DNA of 64,000 nt from Bagarius yarrelli (lineage: Eukaryota > Chordata > Actinopteri > Siluriformes > Sisoridae), in the NCBI GenBank assembly GCA_005784505.1, contig VCAZ01000006.1, positions 8,750,724 to 8,814,723 on the forward strand. Reading direction: 5' to 3'. The notes beneath the pieces are model-generated. The model was given only the letters and a program-made list of their open reading frames with translations, was not told where the DNA came from and made no database searches. Below, one piece after another: positions 1 through 10,747 of the stretch (position 1 is the stretch's first letter; the number at the start of each line of letters is the position of its first letter). The translations under genes and the position numbers were made by a program.

Positions 1-36
1 TGGTTGGCATCATTGCTGGATTCTGTATAGGACCAG
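1..36 (+). CDS. slc2a15: SLC2A exon (partial, 3' end of exon)
   Basis: Reading from base 3 gives VGIIAGFCIGP and ends in a split codon: G at 36, then a GT donor at 37. The first C-T of the exon at 1459 completes Ala. This matches the GLUT helix that precedes the TM10 region. The exon is cut by the window edge. Confidence 0.75.
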
Positions 37-2510
37 GTGGGCTACATTACATTACAATGTTCAGTATGTTTTAGAAAGCTAACTGTACAGGTAGTTCTCT
101 TATCGTGTGAAATGGTGTCACTGCACTACATATGAAGAGATATAGTCTCTAGAGTGCGGTTTAGACTGTATCAACAGATGGTCGCTCTTTGACCCTGGTT
201 ACTGCCACATCTGGAAATAGGGAAATAGCGACACCTGGAGGCAGAATAGCTGAATTAACTGTAAAGGAGAAAATTGTAAAAAGCATAAAAAAGTATTTAT
301 TTGCTTGTGTTTATTGTTTTAGTAAATTAGTTTACCTAATAATAGGACTCTAATTTAATGTTCTTTGAGACGATATATTTTTATGTACTAACATTATATC
401 ATACAGACTGTGTATACACAAATGTACAGTGCATGTTATAATTACTACTATGTGTTATTTTACTGCCATATTATATATGCTAATCAAAAGATTGTAGGTT
501 CGATTCCCAGCACTACCAAGCGGACACTGAGCAACACTCTTAACCCTTATCTGCTCAGTTGTATACATGTAAGTCGCTTTGGATAAGGTCGTCTGCCAGA
601 TGGTGTAGCTGTATTGCAATTTATCACTAAATATATCTTAACAAATCTGCATGGAATTAGCAAGGATTCTACATTTAAAAGAGGGAGGTGTATGTTTTCT
701 TATTAAGTGCATGCATTGCTTATTCAGTGTATCAGTGTTATGTGTGGAGTTTATGCATGCCACAGGAGTAGCGTAGAGCAGAGAAGCATGGCTGAAATGA
801 TGAATGAGACTGCAAGTGCTTTACTCCGCTGATGTATGATTCAACCCCAATCCAAAATCTATAATTCATTCTCAGGCCGCAGCCTCAATTGCTGTAATTA
901 CGTCTTTAATTAGGATTTTTTATGGCTCATTGTTCATAAACAATGATGAATACGGCTTTTTAAGCCAAAATCCTGCATGAACAATGAATTACAAGCAGAG
1001 TTCCATATCAATTTAACTGCAGCATGCTTTCCACTGCAATTATCATGCACAAATAATGAAGTCACAGCTTGGCTTGTTCTTGAATTCATTAGACTTGAAA
1101 TAACACCTTGCGCCTGTTTATTTTTCACTGGTAACCAAAAGGGATTAGAAGTTAAGCACTGGAACAATAATGAGCACCTCATAAAGCTACTTTATGGTCT
1201 TCTTCCCTTCATGAACTGTTGCATTATGGAAAAGCACTGGACTTGATAAATGTATGCATTAATAGATGTATTAATATACATGCATATATCTGCATATATA
1301 CCTAAATGTATATGTGCATCTCAAACACATCTGCAGTGTACAAGTCACTTCCCATATGCAACCTGAACCCTTCGGCAAAAAAAAATCCACAGACTTTAAT
1401 AAAAGTACATTAATATTTAGTGCTTTGCATTTGTTTGTTTGTTTTTTCTGTTTTTAAGCTGGTGTTCCGTTCCTGATCACAGCAGAGCTTTTCAAACAGT
1501 CCCACCGTCCTGCTGCTTATACCGTCGGAGGCTCTTTAAACTGGATATCCAATTTCACTGTTGGCTTCATCTTTCCTTTCCTACAGGTGCTGGTAATACT
1601 GTCACATACTATGTGGTTTTATGATTTAAAAATAGGAGGGATTTGACCGATATTTAGAGGAAAAGTAACACAATACAGTTCCTAAATTAATGCTTAAGTA
1701 TTTACTAACGTAACTAGTAATGAATTATTACCATAGTAGATTTTTAGGCATTATTAATCACTATAATAAAGTTAATAAAAACCTGTCAATTATATTAACA
1801 TATTATTTAATTAACGATTAAAAATAATTAACTATTACTTCGATAATAGGTTGATTATTTAAAAAAAAAAGGTTTCAATAAAATAACTAGGTATTATAGT
1901 ATAGTAAAATAAGATTACTATGCTGTCAAAATATAACGACTTTTGGATATCAGTTATATACACAGTTAATTATTGCGTAAGTTAAATACTCACAGGTGTC
2001 ACTCATTTATCGGTAACTATTTTTTCTACAAACATTTAAGTGTCAATTAAAGTTTTTATTGTACTGTAGTATTTACTAAACAAATATTATAGTTAAAGTT
2101 TATTTTAAGTACCAAAGATTCAGGCTAGGGGAGTAAATATGACTAAATCAGAAAGAGTTATTAATATTTCCCACCTCTCTATACATATATTACAAACGCC
2201 CTTTGATTGTTGAGAGTTGAAATACAAGTTTAACCCTTTTGTCCTTGTATCACAGATGTTGGCAGGGTCTTACTGCTACCTGGTGTTCAGCGGTGTGTGC
2301 TTGGTGGTAGCAATATATGTGTTCTTCATCATTCCTGAGACGAAGAACAAGACTTTCATGGAGATCAGTCAGATGTTTGCCACTAAAGAGGCGGTGGTAG
2401 AGAGCCAGGTCCTCGGCCAGCCAGATCAGCTTAAACTGAAAAAGATGAATGGTTATGGAACACTAGAAAACGGCTCACTTGAATTTGACAGCTCCTTCTC
2501 TGGGCCCTGA
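1..2510 (+). CDS. slc2a15: SLC2A (GLUT) class II facilitative sugar transporter, 3' end, probably slc2a15-like
   Basis: Last three coding exons (1-36, 1459-1586, 2256-2510) of a 12-TM major facilitator sugar transporter at the plasma or an internal membrane; earlier exons lie left of the window. Joined exons give about 138 residues. What is seen: the end of a membrane helix closing in IGPAGVPFL, then AELFKQSHRPAA, a GGSLNW..SNF helix, an LVFSGVCLVVAIYVFFIIPE helix and the sugar-porter signature PETKNKTFMEI after TM12. The C-terminal tail is hydrophilic, about 45 residues. The wording around AELF and SNFTVGFIFPF is that of class II GLUTs (GLUT5/7/9/11). Assignment to the fish slc2a15 group is an inference from this class plus its position beside fgf8 and fbxw4; another class II paralogue is possible. 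Substrate cannot be told from this piece. Introns are GT-AG with consistent phases (1, 0). Confidence 0.85.
37..1458 (+). other. SLC2A intron with a SINE copy
   Basis: GT (37-38) to AG (1457-1458). Holds a tRNA-derived SINE fragment near 475-612. The rest is AT-rich. A small block at about 780-1230 is more sequence-complex and has short open frames on both strands, but no protein family is recognisable. Confidence 0.6.
475..612 (+). mobile_element. tRNA-derived SINE fragment, + orientation
   Basis: Contains a pol III B-box-like GGTTCGATTCC at about 498-508. It ends with the common fish repeat tail GTAAGTCGCTTTGGATAAG followed by GTCTGCCAGATG. The same tail, in the opposite orientation, occurs at 8945-9000 and 9283-9335. 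Not an intact tRNA gene: no cloverleaf is seen. Confidence 0.6.
1459..1586 (+). CDS. slc2a15: SLC2A exon, TM10-TM11 region
   Basis: 128-bp exon after a T-rich tract and AAG acceptor. It encodes GVPFLITAELFKQSHRPAAY and the following GGSLNW...SNF helix, ending FLQ at a GTGCTG donor. Enters in phase 1, leaves in phase 0. Confidence 0.88.
1587..2255 (+). other. SLC2A intron, AT-rich
   Basis: 669-bp intron, strongly AT-rich with many TTAAT/TATTA stretches. No other feature seen. Confidence 0.6.
2256..2510 (+). CDS. slc2a15: SLC2A terminal coding exon, TM12 and C-tail
   Basis: Follows CACAG at 2251-2255. Starts MLAGSYCYLVF, contains the last hydrophobic helix and PETKNKTFMEI, and stops at TGA 2508-2510. 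84 residues. The C-terminal tail (ATKEAVVESQVLG onwards) is polar, as in other GLUTs. Confidence 0.9.
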   Translation: MLAGSYCYLVFSGVCLVVAIYVFFIIPETKNKTFMEISQMFATKEAVVESQVLGQPDQLKLKKMNGYGTLENGSLEFDSSFSGP

Positions 2511-2800
2511 GAGCAGGGATGAGCGACCATTCCATTCAACAGTGCTTATAACATAGTCTTAAAATGATATTAGGGTCAGGACCATGGTTAAGGTTAAAAA
2601 AAAACCAGTGTACATTAAAGCTGTGCATGACTGACATGAAAACTCACATTGAAAATATTGATTATTTAATTTTGATGATTATTTACTTCTATTTCAGTAT
2701 TCAAATATAATAACTGGGAAATGTGCTAAAGCCCATTGTGCTGTTTTTTGTAATGTTTTTAAACATTCCAAATAAATAATCATATTTTATAACGTTCAAT
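2511..2800 (+). other. slc2a15: SLC2A 3' UTR with poly(A) signal
   Basis: AT-rich sequence after the stop. An AATAAA lies at 2771-2776, which would give a 3' UTR of about 280 bases. Further AATAAA-type sites at about 2977 and 3066 could be used instead. The transcript end is not directly shown. Confidence 0.5.
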
Positions 2801-4480
2801 GTAAAGTGTTTTTGACATCAAGGTTGGTTATATATATTAAGATTTAGGTTTAATCAGAAAAAATGACAGATGTCATTTGTACTGTATGAAATAATGTCTG
2901 ATGTGTGTTTCTGATTACAAGAATTTCTAAAATATTCATCTAAATGGCACATATTTTGGTAATAATAATTATATTTAATAAAACATGAACATTTTTAAAT
3001 GTAAATGGATTGGACGTGATGCTTAATGAGGTGCTTTTATTAATATTAAATTTTTAAAACCTCACAAATAAAAGTGTTTCTAGCGCATCTGCAGTAGTGT
3101 GTTTATTGGAAACATCAGGGGGCAGGCCAATAAATGCCGCCTAAGCAGGATCTGAGCAGAGATTTGGTGTTTTCGCCAAGCAGCTTGAGTGCCAAACCCT
3201 GAGCAGCTTCATTAACTCACTGAGGAGGCGGATTTAATGCTTAATTAAAGAAAAGGGCTATCGTTCTCACCTTCATCTATGGTTACAGGGCTTTGGGTAT
3301 TAGGCTTACAGTCTTTTTGACTGAGCTCTGTTACATGAATTTTTTTTTTACTCTTACTCTACATCCCTATAGATTCATGATCTTATACTGTATTAGAATT
3401 ATTTACATGAGTTCACCATTAAACTCTCTTTCAGATAACAACATCATTGCAGCAACTCAATAATTTGATCCAACCATAAAACATGGCTTTGAGAACACAG
3501 AATGAAAACACCATGTGTGTGCGAGTGACGTCTTACGTTTATCAGGCACAGAGAGCAATGCATCTAGTGTGGTAAGGTGCTAACTCTGCTAGCCCCAAGG
3601 CGTCGGTGCTCCATCTGTGTGAGCCTCTGCAACCCCCTAAGAAGATGCCTGCATAGACAAATGATATAAAACGCTTGAATCTCCCAGTACGAGAAGAGAA
3701 ATGGTGAGCTAAATCGTGTCTGGCTTTCAGTTTCCCAACTGTTGTCCACTGGGCTCAAGGTCACTGGTTAAATGTGATCCCACATGCCCCCATACGCACA
3801 GCTGCACTCTCAGAGTTCATTTTCTGAGGAGAAAACTACACCTCACTTTACCAGCGGGTGTGACTAAAGCAGTTTTAAAGGAGTTAAAGGAGTTTTTCTC
3901 TTAATTTTCTTTTTGCTCTTGTGTCAAATTATCCCATTACTTTATTTATTGAAATCTCTGGCAGAAAGTGAGGCAGAAATGTCTTTAAGTTCTGTAAGTT
4001 AATTTCTCTGTCCCAGTGCTGGTTGATTACTTCAGAATTCAGTAGTCCTTAAATTTACTTCATCCAGGGTGCCTTGTAGCACTAAATACAGAGGCTAATA
4101 ATTCACTCTGAATTGCCTCCCCTGATGGAAGTTCTGTCGTCCTGTAGGTCAGCAAGAGGAAAGGATGTTGGTCTAATTAGCAGCAGAGGAATCTACCGTC
4201 TCCTTACCACCTGTCACTGTGGTCTCGGGTCTGCCCCCTTGTGGCTAGAGAAGAAAATAATTTAAGCTAATGAAGCTGTACGTTGCATGGCTTAAGTGTA
4301 TAGGAATTTCAGCGCTTCCATCATTTGTGTGATACATACTGTTTTATTGCATACTAAAATTATATCTAAGAAGGCACTACAGACAGCAGGATTACAATAA
4401 GTACAAGAAAGTTGCCACCCTCCTTCCGACCTCCTAAAGAACACAAACAGACACAGTACCCTCACAAAGAAAACCCGCTG
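2801..4480. other. Intergenic, no gene seen
   Basis: Between the SLC2A 3' end and the first candidate regulatory block. The sequence-complex parts at 3110-3260 and 3540-3900 could be non-coding conserved sequence. Short open frames here show no recognisable domain. Confidence 0.5.
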
Positions 4481-4815
4481 CTCCCTCTAACATTTTAATT
4501 AATGACAACAGATTTTCTTCTCATAAGTGCTTTAATGTGGCTTATTGCTGTAGCAGTCCCCTTGGCCGTGGAAATATTATGTTGACGGATGTGCTGTGTC
4601 GCTGGCACTCCCTGGATGGAGGCAGCTGTCAGGGCCAGGATGATAACATTAACGCAGGGGGAAAGTGATGACAAATGCCTGTTATCAGCGAACGAGGCCG
4701 GTGACAAATCGAATCGCGGCTCCCAAGAACCCCCATTACACCGTAATAAAAAAAGATTGATGGTCTTCTCTGTCAGGACCTCTGTTAATGCGATTTCGAC
4801 TGGTCTCTTCGGCTT
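4481..4815. promoter_or_regulatory. Candidate conserved non-coding element (fgf8 locus)
   Basis: Sequence-complex, non-repetitive block just before a GA microsatellite, in an otherwise AT-rich desert. It carries a homeodomain-type TAATTA core at 4496-4501 and few stop codons in several frames. This pattern is typical of a developmental enhancer, but I cannot align it. The call is inference from composition and position 22 kb upstream of fgf8. Confidence 0.3.
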
Positions 4816-4863
4816 CCAATTAAGGAAAGCAAAGGAAAGGAAAGAAGGAAAGGAGAAAGCACA

Positions 4864-4916
<53 letters not shown>
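4864..4916. repeat. (GA)n microsatellite
   Basis: About 53 bases of GA dinucleotide with one AAA interruption. Purine-rich on the + strand, and it creates spurious Arg-Glu or Ser-Leu open frames on the two strands. Confidence 0.95.
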
Positions 4917-4919
<3 letters not shown>

Positions 4920-5280
4920 CGAGTGTGATACAAGACCTACTAATTGGATCAGTGAAGCCAAAGGCATTTTCTTTCTTTCCTTCTCTCCCTCTTTCCTTCC
5001 ATCTTCTCTCCCCCCCGCACCTCCCTGTCTCTTGCGGTGGCAGAGTGGAGCGTATCTCTGTACATTGCATTATTTCAGGATTTATGACTGGGTTGTGGGG
5101 ATGCAGCCTGTGCCAGCAGAAAGGAGAAGAGCTCTGTCTCTCTGCCAGCTCGCACATGCAGACGGGCACAGATGGGCACGAAGATGCAAACCCAGCCAGT
5201 GATGAAACATCCTGACAAACAGTGGGACAGACAGAGAGACAAATAGCTCCATGTGACCCACTTGCCATGCAATTAAGTAA
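4920..5280. promoter_or_regulatory. Candidate conserved non-coding element, second half
   Basis: Complex block directly after the GA repeat, with the same character as 4481-4815, so the microsatellite may sit inside one larger element. Position and complexity are the only evidence. Confidence 0.25.
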
Positions 5281-6204
5281 ATAAGGATTGACTGTGTGTC
5301 AGCGGTGTGCTCTGGGTGTGCCATCCCTCACTGGTGTCATGTGTCACCCACTGATTTCATTATTAGTGAATGCTTGTTATGCACCTAAAGGACTTTCTGA
5401 GGATTAAATGCCAAATGATGTGACAATGTCAGACATAAAGATTTCTATCTATTTTGAATAGATAATGGGTGTTAGGATTAACCTGAGGGTATGTCATCAC
5501 TTGACTTGACATCTAGGCAATTGAACCACCTGGATCTACTGCATCAGTGTAGTGGCATCAACTCTGCCTCATGGGAGCAGGACAATTACTCAAATAGAAA
5601 TCAGCAACTTCCAATCCGGAAACCAAAGCAAAGATTAGAGTGTAATGGAAAAAAGTGAAAAAAGTGTGCTAAACAAAAGGATTAGTTTGCTGGCCTTTGG
5701 TCCGTTAAGTTAATTACACATGCAGACTCCTGCATTTTTAACTCATGGAATCATAATGCCACATTCCATGCAAAAGAAATGTGTACGAATAGGAGAAAAT
5801 GCAGTAAATGTCTACATTTGTACAATTTTAATGTTTTTCAATTAAAGCAAAGTGCAAAGATCTTAGATCTGTTTTTAGTCAGTGTTTTTGTCCTGTCTCA
5901 GCCCTTGTCCCTCTGTTACCTGATGTGTTCTACGTATTTATTGTGTTTTTAGTACTTTTTTCTTGGACTACCTGCTTTTTGTTTTAGTTTTTGTGTGGAA
6001 CACCGGTTTTCTTACACAGTCCAAAGGCATGTATAGAATAATGTAAATGACTGCATATAATGTGTAAAATGGGGTGTGTGTTCTTGTGTGTGACTGTATT
6101 ATGTGATAGGGTGACACCTATTCCCGGCTCCAAACTTCAGATTTATGATGATCCTTTGTAGAATCTGTTTTAAAAAATTATATCAACAAATTAAAAATCG
6201 TAAA

Positions 6205-6282
6205 AATTTTAAACACTAAATAATTGCATAATTTTTAAGACTTTTGTCTTAAAAATTATGCAATTATTTAGTGTTTAAAATT
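6205..6282. repeat. Perfect inverted repeat, 37-bp arms, 4-base loop
   Basis: Left arm 6205-6241 and right arm 6246-6282 are exact reverse complements, checked base by base, separated by TTTT. The arms are about 84% A+T and end in AAGAC/GTCTT at the centre. It can form a long hairpin or cruciform. Origin could be a template-switch event or a tiny fold-back element; no target-site duplication is obvious. Confidence 0.95.
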
Positions 6283-6873
6283 GTTTTCTCACTTTTAAAA
6301 AAAAGGTTTATTACCTTTTTAAGCAAATAAATGAATTTATGCTATAATAATATAATGGTACAGCTGATGCTTATCATTGTCGGCCACCAAAACAAATCGT
6401 ATGATTTACATAAACTAAAGAACTTTTAACATAACCTTGCACTAAAACAATCTGAGGTGTGCGGCTTGACCTTCAAAAAAAAACTTTATCCTCATCTCAT
6501 CTTCCCAAAAGCCTTGAGGGGATTCACTGCATACAAAGGATTTGGAGGATGATATGAGAGTTTTCATTGTTTTCATTACACCAAGCTTGTAGTTTCTATC
6601 TGAGAATAATGGCCAGGGGGGGGTAAACTGTTATTGTGACAGAGTCTAAACACATTATTCCATGAAAAGGCCACCAGATACCCTCTATTTTTCTTAAGCC
6701 TTTTTACAGCATCCAGGAAAGCTGGAGAAAATACAAAGCTTTGTTTTTCATATGTTTTCAGGTAAATGCACAATAAATGACAAAATGTCACTAACCAAAA
6801 ATGACGGAAAAAATATACTGATACCAGATGTGCCTTTCAAGGCTGAAATGCAGAAGATGTGGGCAATCTTTTA

Positions 6874-6890
6874 GGGGGGGGGGGGGGGGG
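6874..6890 (+). repeat. Poly(G) run of 17
   Basis: Uninterrupted G run followed by TAGATATATA. The length may be unreliable because such runs are prone to sequencing error. Confidence 0.9.
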
Positions 6891-7179
6891 TAGATATATA
6901 GACAGAGTAAGCAAATGTGAAGGAAATGTAATTGGTACACAGCTATACTGGGAATCAAACACATTGTACTGGTTGTGCACAGAATGTAGGTTCATTTTTC
7001 CATCCATGTACATTTGTGGTCATCATTGTCTAGTTCAAATTATCTCAGTTTTTAAAATTCTGATACAACTGGCTTTATTTACATTTATGTAATTATCGAA
7101 TGCTAATATCCAGACTGATGTACCAAAATACAGTACTTGAAGGGGTTTTTTTTATCAATGAATACAGATCAACAATTTA

Positions 7180-7400
7180 AACCAGCCTGAGTTGGTGATC
7201 TGAGGACCAGGAAGACCTGGGTTCAAGCCCCACCATTGTTAGCCAGCCACTGTTGGGTCCTTAAGCAAGATCCTTAACCCTTCCTGCTCTAGGAGTGCTG
7301 TATTATAGCTGACCCTGTGCTTTGACCCCAACTTACTAAAATGGGATATGGGAAGAAACAAATTTCACTCTGCTGTAAAACGTATATGTGACCAAAAAGG
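7180..7400 (+). mobile_element. tRNA-derived SINE with fish-type tail
   Basis: A tRNA-related head with B-box-like GGGTTCAAGCCCC at 7219-7231. Its body reads TGACCCTGTGCTTTGACCCC and GGGATATGGGAAGAAA, and it ends with TTTCACTCTGCTGTAA and TATATGTGACC. The 3' part matches a second copy at 57020-57155. This tail is common in otophysan fish genomes; I do not assign a library name. Confidence 0.7.
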
Positions 7401-8030
7401 CATTTATACTAGATCTATATTCATTCTGGTTTACTAGTTTACAGCAGTGGAATTTCTGCACAGCTGTGTGCACTTACATCAGTACAACACACCATCATGC
7501 TACTACTATTTCTGTCTGAGTGCTTTTTCTGTGAATAAGCCACAACCTCAATAAAATCAGCTCAGTAGTGGTAAACAGGTTAGAGAGAAACTGATATATT
7601 GTGCAGTCAACAGATGAAATGCAGTCAGTAATTGTACACCTACAAGGTAGACCTAGATGAATGGCTAACCTTAGGAAGCCAGATATGTGGGTGTAGCTGT
7701 GCCTAGCAAAATCACAACTCATAACAACATACTGTATTTTGATGGATCGATTTTTAACCCAAAGAATAACAACACTGTTACTGTAATCTAAAATAAAAGT
7801 CATTAATTTTAAATATTGCTCACTACTCACTAATATACAGAATTTTATACAGATCGCAATAGCATAAACAAACCGGTTCTGCCCAGGACAATCTGTCTTT
7901 CTGAAAAAGTGTTGTGTGTAAGTGCATGCATTTTGGCCTCAAACATCTATAAAGCAAAGCAAAGGCAATCACAGCCCACACAAAGCAATAAGAATGAATT
8001 TTGCTTAGCACTCAGTGCTTCTTTGATGAA
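7401..8030. other. Intergenic, nothing recognised
   Basis: Open frames on the minus strand at 7495-8011 are short and without domain features. No repeats recognised. Confidence 0.4.
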
Positions 8031-8610
8031 TCTTGCCTGTTGAGTTTATGAAGATCAAATCAGCTCATTGTGTGACTGGGCTTACAGCAGAGTGGACCTG
8101 CTCAGTGCAGAGCCATGAATCCTGGGCTAGGGAGGTGGGTGATAGATGGCTGGAGGCTGGCCTCCATCACACCCTATCCGGCAGGGGCTCCCCACAGCCA
8201 GGCTAGAGAGGTTAGAAAGACAGAGGCGGAAGATCAATTCTTTTGAGCGCAGGGAGAAATTAGGCATGAAATTAAAGCTAGCAATAGCTGACCGCTGCCT
8301 GATCCCCGCTGCAGTTAAGCTTTTACTCCGACAGTTCGGTGCTATAGCTCAAAGTGCCTGGCCATTCACGTCCATTTGGCACATCCAAGACTGAAGGAGA
8401 GAAAAACAGAGACACAGACATAGGCAACGCTATCCCTGCATTAAGATGGCTGCCAGTTTCAGCGTTGATGACCTGCCATTACTTATACTGCTTGAGACCA
8501 AGTGCAAGGTCAGTTCAATCTGGCCAGGCCATAAATCAGAGCACTAGTGGAGAAGCCAAGGTTACAGGGCCTGACAGCCATCACTGAGGAGAGGATATTT
8601 ATAGATAAGG
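8031..8610. promoter_or_regulatory. Candidate conserved non-coding element
   Basis: About 580 bases of sequence-complex DNA with few stop codons, just before a long GT microsatellite. Includes AAGATCAAAT at about 8050, which resembles a TCF/LEF site. Evidence is composition and position only. Confidence 0.3.
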
Positions 8611-8612
8611 AC

Positions 8613-8616
<4 letters not shown>

Positions 8617-8681
<65 letters not shown>
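8617..8681. repeat. (GT)n microsatellite
   Basis: 65 bases of uninterrupted GT repeat, the longest dinucleotide run in the window. Confidence 0.97.
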
Positions 8682-8684
<3 letters not shown>

Positions 8685-8944
8685 GGGAGATAGAGTGATT
8701 GTGTGCGTTCATTTGCTATCCTTGCTGGCACAACATTGTGTGCAAAAGAACGAGTAGATGATGATTCTATAAATAAAAAATCAGCAAGATTGTAGAACCT
8801 GAACAAAAATACAAATACAGAATATGTGATTAAAATATAGAAAATAAATTCTATATATGTTCTAACACAGCCATTAGGACCAAGGTACTAAGAAATATCA
8901 GCATAAAGTCTGTGTGGTGTGACACCTAGAGTCTGATTATGATA

Positions 8945-9125
8945 ACTACATTTACGGCATTTGGCAGACACCCTTATCCAGAGCGACTTACATTTCTTTT
9001 GAGCAACTGGGGGTTAAGAGCCTTGCTCAGGGGCCCAGCAGTGGCTGCTCGGTGGTGTTGGGAATTGAACCCTGATCTTCCAATTACGAGTCCAATACCT
9101 TAACCACTACGCTACCACTTCTCCC
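8945..9125 (-). mobile_element. SINE-type dispersed repeat, copy 1
   Basis: Starts ACATTTACGGCATTTGGCAG and continues with an AGAGCGACTTACA core, then a GGGGCCCAGCAGTGGC section, and ends with GAATTGAACC and TTAACCACTACGCTACCAC. GAATTGAACC is a reversed B-box-like sequence, so the element lies on the minus strand. A sister copy lies at 9283-9475. Confidence 0.7.
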
Positions 9126-9282
9126 ATCAATATATCATAATTGACTGGGCAGAAAAATACTTTATTACTGATGTTTTATTCAGATAAGCACTTTGTAATC
9201 TGCATTCAAAAAGTGGTTAGTGTGTTGGGTGCATAAGGGCTTTTAGCAAGGTATTTCCTGTTTTCTTCTACGGTTTAAACAT

Positions 9283-9475
9283 TTACATTTACAGCATTTG
9301 GCAGACGCTCTTATCAAGAGCGACTTACATTTATCTCAGTTATACAACTAAGCAATTGGTGGTTAAGGGCCTTGCTCAGGGGCCCAGCAGTGGTAGCTTG
9401 GTGGAGCTGGGAATCATACCCACAATCTTCAGGTTGGTAGTCCAACACCTTAACCATGGGCCACCACGTCCGCCT
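9283..9475 (-). mobile_element. SINE-type dispersed repeat, copy 2
   Basis: Same order of blocks as copy 1: ACATTTACAGCATTTGGCAG, GAGCGACTTACATTT, GGGGCCCAGCAGTGG, then TCCAACACCTTAACCATGGG. Same orientation, about 160 bases downstream. The two differ at many places, so they are separate insertions or an old duplication. Confidence 0.7.
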
Positions 9476-9480
9476 AAAGA

Positions 9481-10696
9481 CACATGTGATTTTAATTAGT
9501 ATGACTTAAGTGACTTAAGTGAATGTGTATGTGTGCATGTGTAATTGTGCCCTGTGATGCTAGTGCATGGTGTGCTCTGGTTATAATCCTGTGTGCAATA
9601 CTGTGTGGGTCCTATAAAAGATAGGCCCAATAAAATATGAGGTTTGGTCCCCTACCACACCCGCACTATTACTACTAATAAAACAGATCTCTGGTGGCCC
9701 CCAAAGTGCATCGCCCTAACTCCACAACCCCCACCATCCTCCCCTCCCCCTTTTCCTCCAGCCTTCCTGCCTGTATGTGATAACATACTTAGTTATCCTA
9801 CGGTACTGTCGCTATATTTATTAACAATGATCAAGCATCTGACTGTAAAAGTAAGCAATAAAAATCTTTGCAAATAAGTATAGAATGTATATACAGCATG
9901 TATAACTGCCTTATAAAGAATGTTGCCATAATATGTTTAAGATTAAATCATTATACACCAATTAAATTATTATTCTTACTGGAAATAAATAGATATTGTG
10001 TCCTCCTTTGTGTTGTACTTAGAGATTGACAGTGATTACTCATATAGATTGTCTAAGGTTGATTAAGTTAGGGTAAAACATCACATCAACTTTCAGATAC
10101 GGATTAAATATTTCTCTGCCACCTAATAAACAAATGGCCAACTTTTTGTAAAATGTCTAATCTCTAATCACTTTTACACCATAATGTGAAAAATCAGACT
10201 ATCATATCTCTAAAAATCAGTTAGACTAGCAGTTACAGTCAGGCTGTCAAAAAATGGTACATTATAAAATATATTTATTGATGAAGTAAATATTTAAACA
10301 GACCATAATTCATTGTGTCATATACTGTAACTAATATGATTTTGCAAACAATGCAAAGCCTAAATTATAGGGCCAGGATACAGTTGGCCTTATTATTCAT
10401 ACAGGTTTTCAAAGACCTTTTGGATAAATCTATATAATCCTGTTTAAGACTGCGTAAAGTCTAGAAAAACTATGAATGTATCAGCATCATTATTTACCTA
10501 ACACTTAAAATACAATAAAACAAATGGCAGTACATGTGTATGAACATATTTTAAGAAGTGATGTCAAGAAATATGTTTGGTTTTGTTTGGTTTATTTCAC
10601 TGTGTACGGCATCTGATATATATGGTTACGTGACAATAGAGCTTCTTGATAATTAATACTTGGTAAGATTTATGAAGAAAGATTATAAATAAACTC

Positions 10697-10747
<51 letters not shown>

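Larger units (their letters stand above)
5281..7170. other. Intergenic with palindrome and G-run, no gene
   Basis: AT-rich. Contains the perfect palindrome at 6205-6282 and a G17 run at 6874-6890. No coding sequence recognised. Confidence 0.5.

Noticed and set aside
475..612. Possible tRNA genes at SINE heads (also 7180-7400)
   Set aside because: B-box-like sequences are present but no full cloverleaf. The attached tails show they are SINEs.
4495..5268. 257-codon minus-strand and 208-codon plus-strand open frames
   Set aside because: Both run through a GA/CT microsatellite giving Ser-Leu or Arg-Glu strings. No domain, signal or exon logic. Kept only as a candidate non-coding element.
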